A stretch of DNA of 64,000 nt, taken from the NCBI GenBank assembly GCA_934090685.1, contig CAKOJN010000001.1, positions 1-64,000 of the forward strand, in the 5' to 3' direction. The position numbers were made by a program, and so were the translations under genes. The first letter of the stretch is position 1, and each line of letters begins with the position of its first letter. Positions 8,356-14,878 of this stretch are shown here, one piece after another. Under the pieces are notes generated by a model. It was not told where the DNA came from and searched no databases. It worked only from the letters and a program-made list of their open reading frames with translations. This stretch comes from an uncultured Bacilli bacterium (GTDB lineage: Bacteria > Bacillota_I > Bacilli_A > RF39 > UBA660).

Positions 8356-9521
8356 ATTTCTTTTTTTCTTGTAACCATCGCATTAAATAACTCTGAATAT
8401 TTATCTCTTAGTTCATAAAGCACATCAGACTCACGTTTACCTTTATCTTCTACTCTTACAAGACCATTATTTTCTTTAATATATTTTTCACCATCACGAG
8501 TCATCTTTTCTATAGTGGTAGTCATTTGTTCTAATGTATCAGAATATGATACTTTGCTAACCTCATCAGAACCAATCTTATCACCTTTGTATTTACTCTT
8601 AAATTTATCATAATTACCATCTAAATTACAAACGGATAATCTTGATAGAATATCATTTCCATTAAGACCAACACTACTAGTAATATTCTTAAATTGTCTA
8701 ACTTTATAATCAACAAAATCTCTGTAATTTAAATCACTTTGTCCTTTAAATACCTCACTATCTTCTTGATAGAACATAACATCATTTAAATCATGAATGA
8801 TTTTACTAAATCTTTCCCTAAAACCTCTACTATCAATAACATATTCTTTTTCACTTATGTATGATTTAGAAAATGCTTCATCCTCAATACTTTCGATTTC
8901 TTCTAGCATATTAATACCATCAAATCCTAAAACAGATTCAATAATTTCTTCTCTTTTACTACATAAATCAAATACTCTTTTTCTCTTTTCTAAAGAAGAA
9001 CCTTTTCTATATAAATCTATTTTAGCAGATTTAATTTCATTAAGCATCGCAATTATACTAATAACATTCGCATCATTATATTGTATTTTAGGTGCTTTTT
9101 TAACACTAACAGGTGTATCCTTTTTAACATCATATTTAGAAACACTCCTATTAATCATTTGAACTAATTCACGTAAAGTATTATATTTAAATGCTAATCT
9201 ATCTGTTTCTTTTCTGTATTTGCTTCTTTCATCAGGATCAGTAGATTTTTTATGTAAACCTATCAATTCATTATGCCTTTTTGCAATAGAAGATATATCA
9301 TTCATAACAAATGACTTAACATCACCTATCTCATCAATATTTTTAACTTTAACAAGCATATCATATACTTTTTTATATTCATTATATTTAATAATATTAT
9401 TTTTACCTTCAACGCTTTCTAAAGCATTAGTTTTCTTATGAGATTCATACAAAAAATAACAATCATTTATTGCCCTAGTTAATTCAATTAATAAATCTTT
9501 TATTATTTCCTTTTCACTCAT
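8346..9521 (-). CDS. Hypothetical soluble helical protein, 391 residues
   Basis: I do not recognise this protein. It is rich in Lys, Glu, Asp and Ser, has no signal peptide or membrane helix, and several stretches look like long amphipathic or coiled-coil helices (for example around residues 60-130 and 330-391). It ends RKKEMTM. It is monocistronic: a terminator lies at its 3' end and the non-coding accessory region lies upstream. It may be a lineage-specific cytoplasmic or structural protein; no catalytic motif is visible. Confidence 0.75.
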   Translation of the reverse strand: MSEKEIIKDLLIELTRAINDCYFLYESHKKTNALESVEGKNNIIKYNEYKKVYDMLVKVKNIDEIGDVKSFVMNDISSIAKRHNELIGLHKKSTDPDERSKYRKETDRLAFKYNTLRELVQMINRSVSKYDVKKDTPVSVKKAPKIQYNDANVISIIAMLNEIKSAKIDLYRKGSSLEKRKRVFDLCSKREEIIESVLGFDGINMLEEIESIEDEAFSKSYISEKEYVIDSRGFRERFSKIIHDLNDVMFYQEDSEVFKGQSDLNYRDFVDYKVRQFKNITSSVGLNGNDILSRLSVCNLDGNYDKFKSKYKGDKIGSDEVSKVSYSDTLEQMTTTIEKMTRDGEKYIKENNGLVRVEDKGKRESDVLYELRDKYSELFNAMVTRKKEMTM

Positions 9522-9592
9522 ATTATCACATAATTATAATATCATAATTAGAAGTATTTTACAATTTTTTTATTAAATAATTATAAGCAATA

Positions 9593-9798
9593 TTAATTAG
9601 TTTTTAATGTAAAATACCCAGGATTAGAAGTTCCTCCATCAATACGTGCATATGTTTTATCAGTTTTACTATGATCATATACTGTACCAGAACCACCAAC
9701 TAGATTATAAACATAATCTTTAACTATCTTATGTCAATCTCTTGGTTTCTTACCCTTAAATATTTTTGTGTCTAACTCTACTATTTTCACTGATGTAT
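9593..9798 (-). pseudogene. Decayed paralogue of the nuclease-like gene at 10127-10663
   Basis: Reading the minus strand from 9798 gives KIVELDTKIFKGKKPRD-stop-HKIVKDYVYN, closely matching KIVKLDTKIFEGKKPRDWHKIVKEYVYN of the intact copy. The initiator ATG is ATA, the conserved Trp codon is TGA (9736-9734), and the sequence diverges after YVYN before ending in TAA at 9593. Upstream sequence (9800-9880) is nearly identical to that upstream of the intact gene. This is an inactivated duplicate. Confidence 0.85.
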
Positions 9799-9799
9799 A

Positions 9800-9880
9800 A
9801 TTCCTCCTATTATAATAATCAGTCATAAATAGGAAAAACACTTTTATTTTACAAAAAAATAAACAAATTTTGCTTTGCAT
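9800..9880. repeat. Upstream module shared with 10665-10735 and 29893-29957
   Basis: The sequence CTATTATAATAATCAG, followed by (T)CATAAATA, a run of A's, ACACTT, and AAATAAACAAATTTTG, is conserved upstream of the pseudogene, of the intact gene (10668-10735) and, more diverged, at 29893-29957. On the minus strand it contains a consensus TATAAT and a ribosome binding site, so it is probably a promoter-bearing 5' region copied with its gene. Confidence 0.7.
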
Positions 9881-9928
9881 AAATTTTATATATTTTAAAG
9901 TCTTAGTAACTAACCTTTTATAATCGCA

Positions 9929-9957
9929 TTGACATTCATAATTGATTATGATATATT
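9929..9957 (+). promoter_or_regulatory. Promoter of small RNA copy A
   Basis: Consensus TTGACA (9929-9934), exactly 17 bp, TATATT (9952-9957). The same promoter with a similar spacer recurs before copies B and C. Confidence 0.85.
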
Positions 9958-9963
9958 CTTAAC

Positions 9964-10030
9964 AGAAAAAGTTGATCTTTGGCTTAGTCCCTTAAATGAG
10001 GACACAATTGCCTGTTCAACTTTTTTTATT
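9964..10030 (+). ncRNA. Small structured RNA, copy A of three paralogues
   Basis: A transcript of about 65 nt is defined by a consensus promoter and a terminal stem (AAAGTTGA at about 9968-9975 with TCAACTTT at 10016-10023) running into seven T's. Inside it are a middle helix (GGC 9981-9983 with GCC 10010-10012) and an apical hairpin (GTCC 9987-9990 with GGAC 10000-10003) closing a conserved loop around CTTAAATGA. No ORF is present. The three copies keep the fold while changing base pairs, which argues for a functional RNA. I do not recognise the family. Confidence 0.75.
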
Positions 10031-10109
10031 ACAGAAAATAAATAAATTTTGCTTTGTCTTTAATTTTATTTGTTCTAAGATCATAATATTAATTCTCTCA
10101 CAATTAATA

Positions 10110-10138
10110 TTGACATACATGATTAATTATGGTATATT
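10110..10138 (+). promoter_or_regulatory. Promoter of small RNA copy B
   Basis: Consensus TTGACA (10110-10115), 17 bp, TATATT (10133-10138). It lies at the very 3' end of the opposing nuclease-like gene. Confidence 0.85.
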
Positions 10139-10663
10139 TTTATCAGAAAAAGTTGATATTCTGCTGGGTCCCTTAATTGAGGACACGTCTGCGCTATCAA
10201 CTTTTTTTATTTTGTTTATATCATACAAAATATTTCTCTTATCTTTTGTTTTTGCAATATTCAATGTAATTTCCCAAACAATTTTATTATATTTTATGTA
10301 AACAGTCCTAAACTTCCATCCATTTGTATCTAACCATTGATGACTATTTCCCTTATTTTCACCAATGGTTTTTGAAACTTTTAAAATTTCAATAATATGT
10401 ATTATTGCCAGGTTTTTTATATTGGTGTCATTTCTTATAAGTTTATCAATCACTTTATGAGAATTATTAGCATTATCTTTTCTTACTCTTTCATTTGTTC
10501 TTGCAAAGCAAATTTCTTCTACACTTCCATCTTCATTATGAATGATTATAGTTTTTCCTGCCAAATTATTATAAACATATTCTTTGACTATTTTATGCCA
10601 ATCTCTTGGTTTCTTTCCTTCAAATATTTTTGTATCTAGTTTTACTATTTTTTCTTGCTGCAT
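10127..10663 (-). CDS. Possible BECR-fold (Barnase/EndoU/ColicinE5-D/RelE-like) nuclease
   Basis: A 178-residue protein without signal peptide or membrane segment. Residues 65-155 (NNSHKVIDKLIRN; WKFRTVYIKYNKIVWEITLNIA; LYDINKIKK) resemble the C-terminal nuclease domains called phage-Barnase-EndoU-ColicinE5/D-RelE-like. This is recognised by pattern only, so it is tentative. The N-terminal part (KPRDWHKIVKEYVYNNLAGKTIIIHNEDG) is repeated in the pseudogene at 9593. The ribosome binding site AGGAGGAACT precedes ATG. The last ~25 codons, after INKIKK, are read from the antisense strand of small RNA copy B, so the natural C-terminus may have been extended. A toxin role is inference from fold resemblance and neighbourhood. 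Confidence 0.55.
   Translation of the reverse strand: MQQEKIVKLDTKIFEGKKPRDWHKIVKEYVYNNLAGKTIIIHNEDGSVEEICFARTNERVRKDNANNSHKVIDKLIRNDTNIKNLAIIHIIEILKVSKTIGENKGNSHQWLDTNGWKFRTVYIKYNKIVWEITLNIAKTKDKRNILYDINKIKKVDSADVSSIKGPSRISTFSDKNIP
10145..10212 (+). ncRNA. Small structured RNA, copy B, antisense to the nuclease gene 3' end
   Basis: The architecture matches copies A and C: closing stem AGTTGATA (10151-10158) with TATCAACT (10195-10202) followed by T's, middle helix TGC (10162-10164) with GCG (10191-10193), apical GTCC (10168-10171) with GGAC (10181-10184). It is transcribed opposite to, and entirely within, the last codons of the gene at 10127-10663, so it is a perfect antisense of that mRNA's 3' end. 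Confidence 0.75.
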
Positions 10664-10774
10664 AGTTCCTCCTATTATAATAATCAGTCATAAATAGAAA
10701 AAACACTTCTCTTTTTACAAAATAAATAAATTTTGTTTGTTTAAAATTGTAATAACAATCTCTCATAATCAAGA

Positions 10775-10803
10775 TTGACATTCATGGTTGATTATGATAT
10801 ATT
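10775..10803 (+). promoter_or_regulatory. Promoter of small RNA copy C
   Basis: Consensus TTGACA (10775-10780), 17 bp, TATATT (10798-10803). It is divergent from the nuclease-like gene, whose start is about 110 bp away. Confidence 0.85.
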
Positions 10804-10809
10804 CTTAAC

Positions 10810-10874
10810 AGAAAAGTTGTCCTTTGACTGTGTCCCTTGATTGAGGACTCGTCAGTCTGTTCAACTTTTTTTAT
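10810..10874 (+). ncRNA. Small structured RNA, copy C of three paralogues
   Basis: Closing stem AAAAGTTG (10812-10819) with CAACTTTT (10862-10869) and a T-run; middle helix GACT (10826-10829) with AGTC (10854-10857), a full 4-bp helix here; apical GTCC (10832-10835) with GGAC (10845-10848). Relative to copies A and B the middle helix shows compensatory changes (A-U to G-C, G-C to U-G). It ends about 30 bases before the convergent mscS stop. Confidence 0.75.
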
Positions 10875-10904
10875 TGCAAAAAAAATAAACAAATCTTACT
10901 TTGT

Positions 10905-11708
10905 TTACTTTTTCATATGTATATCCATTTGAGGATATGGTATCTCAATTTTATTTTTATCTAAAGATTCTTTTATTAATTCATTAATATCATAATAAGC
11001 AGTCCAATAATCATCTGTATTTACCCACGCTCTAAAAATAAATATTAGTGAAGAGTCTGTCATTTCTTTTAATCTAATATTAATATCTTTATTTTTTAAT
11101 ATTAAGTCATAACTATTAGCAATTTTTGATAAAACACTTTTTACTTTTTTAATATCTGAATCATAAGAAACAGAAACTTTAATATCAAGCATTCTATATT
11201 TATTCATTGTATAATTAGTTATTTCACTATTAGATAAATTACCATTAGGAAGTTGCAATACTTTATTATCTACACTTACTAAACAAGTATAAAACATAGT
11301 AATACTTTTAACTGTACCTTCATACCCATTTGAACTAATATAATCTCCTACTTTAAATGGTTTAAATATTAATATCATAAGTCCACCCGCTAGATTTGAA
11401 AGCCCACCTTGTAAAGCAAGACCTACTGCTAAAGCACATGAACCAAATAATGTAACTATAGTTGCTGATGGAACACCCAAATTAGTTAATGCCATAATAC
11501 ATAATAATACCTTTAATCCTATAATTATAAAACTAACTATAAAACTCTTAACACTTGGATCTAATTTAGAAAATTTATGTTCTTTTTTAAATGATTTTTC
11601 AAGCATTCCTACTATCTTAAAACCAATAATAAGTATTAATAATGATACTACTAAATTAATTAGAAAATCCGTTCCTCCATTAGTTATCTTTTCAAATAGT
11701 TTTTCCAT
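10905..11708 (-). CDS. mscS: Small-conductance mechanosensitive channel
   Basis: An MscS-type channel that releases solutes on hypo-osmotic shock. It has three N-terminal hydrophobic helices, the pore-lining TM3 with its Gly/Ala pattern (GSCALAVGLALQGGLSNLAGGLMILIFKPFKVGDYI) and the cytoplasmic beta and alpha/beta domains. The start at 11708 is preferred because GGAGG lies five bases upstream of that ATG; the ATG four codons earlier overlaps the ribosome site. The protein is 267 residues, normal for the family. Confidence 0.95.
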   Translation of the reverse strand: MEKLFEKITNGGTDFLINLVVSLLILIIGFKIVGMLEKSFKKEHKFSKLDPSVKSFIVSFIIIGLKVLLCIMALTNLGVPSATIVTLFGSCALAVGLALQGGLSNLAGGLMILIFKPFKVGDYISSNGYEGTVKSITMFYTCLVSVDNKVLQLPNGNLSNSEITNYTMNKYRMLDIKVSVSYDSDIKKVKSVLSKIANSYDLILKNKDINIRLKEMTDSSLIFIFRAWVNTDDYWTAYYDINELIKESLDKNKIEIPYPQMDIHMKK

Positions 11709-11749
11709 ATCTACCTCCATAATAAAATTATATCACAAGATAAATTAAT

Positions 11750-11781
11750 TAAAAAGAAAAAGTCACATCAGTGACTTACTT
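11750..11781 (-). terminator. Terminator after rpmF
   Basis: AAGTCAC (11760-11766) pairs with GTGACTT (11771-11777), with TTTTTC following on the minus strand. It overlaps the last codons of rpmF. Confidence 0.8.
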
Positions 11782-11988
11782 AGTTTCTTCTTTAACTTTA
11801 ATGGCAGCTTTACCTTTATAGTATCCACACTTAGTACAAGCTCTATGTGGTGCTAAAACATTTCCACAATTACTACAAGTAGCAACAGTTGGAGCAGTTT
11901 TCTTTAAATGAGTTCTTCTTTGTCTTTTAGCAGTCTTACTAATTCTTCTAAAAGGTAACGCACCAAATAAAGTAATATTTAATTTCAT
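11776..11988 (-). CDS. rpmF: 50S ribosomal protein L32 with an N-terminal extension
   Basis: L32 of the large subunit, zinc-ribbon type, with four Cys (CSNCGN...CTKCGY) and the basic motif ISKTAKRQRRTH. Canonical L32 begins M-A-V-P immediately before the basic motif. Here the equivalent ALPFRR is preceded by nine residues (MKLNITLFG), and the ribosome site GGAGG with seven-base spacing belongs to that upstream ATG. No alternative start codon exists near ALPF. The extension is therefore probably translated or cleaved. Confidence 0.93.
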   Translation of the reverse strand: MKLNITLFGALPFRRISKTAKRQRRTHLKKTAPTVATCSNCGNVLAPHRACTKCGYYKGKAAIKVKEETK

Positions 11989-12096
11989 TTTTATTCCTCC
12001 TTATTATCAAGATCAATCAATACTATCTCTTCGCTCTAACATTTTCCCACAAAATAGAAAAAATATCAAGTAAAATTTTGTATTTTGTATTAAAAA

Positions 12097-12125
12097 TTGA
12101 ATATTTTGTATATTTTTGCTATAAT
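12097..12125 (+). promoter_or_regulatory. Promoter of tmcAL
   Basis: TTGAAT (12097-12102), 17 bp, consensus TATAAT (12120-12125), about 20 bp before the AAAGGAG ribosome site. Confidence 0.75.
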
Positions 12126-12147
12126 TTCATTGTTAAAAGGAGAAGCC

Positions 12148-13299
12148 ATGAAGAAAGTTATTGGTATAATCGCAGAATATAATCCATTTCACAATGGTCA
12201 TATTTATCAAATTAATAAAATAAAAGAAAAGTATCCAGATTCTATTATAATTGTATGTACTTCATCTTCTTATACCCAAAGAGGAGAATTATCAATATTA
12301 AACAAATGGGAAAAAACAAAGGTTGCTTTATTACACGGTGTTGATATAGTTATAGAACTTCCATATGTATATTCTACTCAAAGTAGTGATACTTTTGCTA
12401 AATATAGTGTATCTTTATTAGAAAAATTATATATTGATTATTTATGTTTTGGAAGTGAATGTAATGATACTGATAAATTAAAAGAAGCAGCAAGAGTACA
12501 AATAAATAATTTGGATTTTGATATTAAAGTTAAAAGTTATATGAAAAAGGGATATAATTACCCTAGCGCTATTAACAGTGCTTTAATTGAACTTATTGAT
12601 TATGATATTAAAGAACCGAATGATTTATTAGCGGTAAGTTATATAAAAGAAATTTATAGTAATGGATATTTTATAAGACTTTTTAATATTAAAAGAACAA
12701 ATAGTTATCATGACTTAGATTTAAATAATAAAATAGTTTCAGCATCAAATATAAGAAATAGATTAACAGAAAGAAAAACTATTAAAGATAAAGTACCAAA
12801 AGAAGTGTATGATATTTTGAAAAGTAAGACTTTAGAAAGCAAATATTTTGAATTTTTAAAATATAAAATTATATCAGAAGATAATTTAGAAAAATATGTT
12901 GATGTTGATGAAGGATTAAATGTTAGAATTAAAAAATATATTAATAAATGTAATTCTTTAGATGAACTTATAAAACATATTAAAACTAAAAGATATACAT
13001 ATAATAGAATATCAAGAATGTTAAATCACATATTATGTTCATTTACTAAAGAAGAAAATGATCAAGTAAGAAAATTAGAATATATTAGAATACTTGGTTT
13101 TACTGAAAGTGGTAGAGAGTATCTAAATGAAATAAAAGATGAAATAAAATTACCTATTTTAAATAAATATGATACTAAAAAATATAAAACTTTAGAAATA
13201 GAAAAAAGAGTTACTGAAATATATTCAAGTGTTTATACTGATATTTTAGATATGGAGATAAGAAATAAACCAATTTATATTAAAAATGATTTAAAATAA
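12148..13299 (+). CDS. tmcAL: tRNA(Met) cytidine acetate ligase
   Basis: TmcAL forms acetyl-AMP from acetate and ATP and acetylates C34 of elongator tRNA-Met. The 383-residue protein starts with MKKVIGIIAEYNPFHNGHIYQI, holding the HxGH nucleotidyltransferase motif, and continues with the family motif VICTSSSYTQRGE and SASNIRN. The start at 12148 has AAAGGAG seven bases upstream and lies downstream of a consensus promoter, so the longer frame from 12097 is not used. Confidence 0.93.
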   Translation: MKKVIGIIAEYNPFHNGHIYQINKIKEKYPDSIIIVCTSSSYTQRGELSILNKWEKTKVALLHGVDIVIELPYVYSTQSSDTFAKYSVSLLEKLYIDYLCFGSECNDTDKLKEAARVQINNLDFDIKVKSYMKKGYNYPSAINSALIELIDYDIKEPNDLLAVSYIKEIYSNGYFIRLFNIKRTNSYHDLDLNNKIVSASNIRNRLTERKTIKDKVPKEVYDILKSKTLESKYFEFLKYKIISEDNLEKYVDVDEGLNVRIKKYINKCNSLDELIKHIKTKRYTYNRISRMLNHILCSFTKEENDQVRKLEYIRILGFTESGREYLNEIKDEIKLPILNKYDTKKYKTLEIEKRVTEIYSSVYTDILDMEIRNKPIYIKNDLK

Positions 13300-13333
13300 A
13301 ATCAGAGATTTGTTTTCTCTGATTTTTTTATTC
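13297..13333. terminator. Bidirectional terminator between tmcAL and glyS
   Basis: ATCAGAGA (13301-13308) and TCTCTGAT (13316-13323) with A- and T-runs on both sides, serving two convergent genes. Confidence 0.8.
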
Positions 13334-13335
13334 TT

Positions 13336-14709
13336 TTAAAATCTTACTTTATCTTCGATATAACTTACTAAATCATCTAGATTTATTACTTCTTGTTTCA
13401 TAGTATCTCTATCTCTTACAGTTACTGTGTTATTATTGATGGTTTCATCATCAACAGTTATACAAAATGGAGTACCAATAACATCTTCTCTTCTATACCT
13501 TTTACCTATTGATGCAGTATCATCATAAGTACACATAAAATTCTTTGATAATTTTTCATATACTTCAGTTGCTTTTTCACTATGATACTTTTTAACAAGT
13601 GGAAGCACTGCTGCTTTATATGGTGCTAAATAAGTAGGTAATTTTAATACTTCTCTTTCTTCACCATTATCTAATACTTCTTTGTGATAATGTTCAAATA
13701 ACACTGCTAAAACAGTTCTATCAAGTCCATATGTTGATTCAATAATATAAGGAATAAATTTTTCATTAGTAACTGGATCTAAATATCTTTGTTGTATCCC
13801 ACTATATTCTTCATGTCTTGATAAATCATAATCAGTTCTATTATGAGTACCATTTATTTCACCCCAACCGAATGGGAACTTGTATTCAATATCACAAGCT
13901 TCTTTAGCATAATGAGCAAGTTTCTCATGATCATGGAATCTTAATTTATCTTCACTAAGTCCTAAATACATAAAGAATTTCTTACCATAGTCTTTAAAGT
14001 ATTCATATAGTTTACTATCTTCTCCTTTTTTACAAAAAGTTTGATATTCCATTTGTTCAAATTCAATAGTTCTAAATGTAAAGTTACCTGGTGTAATTTC
14101 ATTTCTAAATGCTTTACCTATTTGTCCAATACTAAATGGTAATTTACATCTCATACTTCTTTGTACATTTAAAAAATTAACATATTCACCTTGAGCATTT
14201 TCTGGTCTTAAATAAACAACTGACTTATTATCTTTAACTACTCCTCTATAAGTTTCAAACATAAGTTTAAACTGTCTAATATCAGTAAAATTACATTTAC
14301 CACATTTAGGGCATGGTATATTATTATCTTTAATATATTTAATTAATTCTTCATTAGATAATGTATCTCCAATACTTGTACCTGTATAATCATTTACAAG
14401 ATTATCAGCTCTATGACGTGTCTTACAATTCTTACAATCTGTTAATGGATCTGCAAAAGAATCTACATGTCCACTTGCCTCCCATACTCTTGGATGCATT
14501 AATATATCAGCATCTAATTCATATGCATTACTTCTTTCTTGAATAAATTTCTTTCTCCATGCATCTTTAATATTATTTTTAAGTCTACTTCCCAATGGTC
14601 CATAATCCCATGTATTAGCAAGTCCTCCATATATTTCACTTCCTTGAAATATAAATCCATAGTTTTTACAGAAGTTTGTTAATTCTTCCATAGTAATTTC
14701 TTTTTCCAT
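13336..14709 (-). CDS. glyS: Glycyl-tRNA synthetase, homodimeric class II
   Basis: Single-chain (alpha2-type) glycine-tRNA ligase of 457 residues. Visible motifs are the N-terminal FCKNYGFIFQGSEIYGGLANTWDYGPLG, motif 2 GKAFRNEITPGNFTFRTIEFEQMEYQ and motif 3 YIIESTYGLDRTVLAVL. The anticodon-binding domain is C-terminal. The start at 14709 has the ribosome site AGGAGG. A T-box leader precedes it, so expression should respond to uncharged tRNA-Gly. Confidence 0.97.
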   Translation of the reverse strand: MEKEITMEELTNFCKNYGFIFQGSEIYGGLANTWDYGPLGSRLKNNIKDAWRKKFIQERSNAYELDADILMHPRVWEASGHVDSFADPLTDCKNCKTRHRADNLVNDYTGTSIGDTLSNEELIKYIKDNNIPCPKCGKCNFTDIRQFKLMFETYRGVVKDNKSVVYLRPENAQGEYVNFLNVQRSMRCKLPFSIGQIGKAFRNEITPGNFTFRTIEFEQMEYQTFCKKGEDSKLYEYFKDYGKKFFMYLGLSEDKLRFHDHEKLAHYAKEACDIEYKFPFGWGEINGTHNRTDYDLSRHEEYSGIQQRYLDPVTNEKFIPYIIESTYGLDRTVLAVLFEHYHKEVLDNGEEREVLKLPTYLAPYKAAVLPLVKKYHSEKATEVYEKLSKNFMCTYDDTASIGKRYRREDVIGTPFCITVDDETINNNTVTVRDRDTMKQEVINLDDLVSYIEDKVRF

Positions 14710-14721
14710 TTTATCCTCCTT

Positions 14722-14848
14722 AAAATAAAAAACTCCTAAAACAACATAAGGGTCCATATGGACGGTTCCACCTTATTTATTCTAGAAGAATCACTCTTTG
14801 TTTATAGCCTCAGTATTTTACCATCATACCTTCATCGCTTTACAAATA
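14722..14848 (-). promoter_or_regulatory. Short T-box leader of glyS
   Basis: The T-box core AAGGTGGAACCG (complement of 14763-14774) lies between the promoter and glyS. Only about 75 nt separate the predicted start (about 14843) from the T-box core, so stem I is much reduced. A GGC triplet in ACTGAGGCTAT is a candidate Gly specifier. A hairpin of ATAAGG with CCTTAT surrounding GTCCATATGGAC and a T-run after GGAG lie before the ribosome site. I could not assign terminator and antiterminator arms with certainty. Confidence 0.75.
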
Positions 14849-14849
14849 G

Positions 14850-14878
14850 ATTATAACACTAAATTATATGTTTTTCAA
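14850..14878 (-). promoter_or_regulatory. Promoter of the glyS T-box transcript
   Basis: On the minus strand TTGAAA (14878-14873) and consensus TATAAT (14855-14850) are 17 bp apart, just after the end of the upstream metallophosphoesterase gene. Confidence 0.75.

Noticed and set aside
9734..9736. In-frame TGA at a conserved Trp, suggesting UGA is read as Trp (code 4)
   Set aside because: The intact paralogue and all other genes use TGG for Trp, and ruvA and yidD end at TGA exactly where the next gene starts. The TGA is in a pseudogene that also lost its start codon.
10127..10663. Type III toxin ToxN with ToxI repeats
   Set aside because: The protein shows no ToxN/AbiQ motifs and the RNA units are on the opposite strand with their own promoters, so the classical type III label is not supported.
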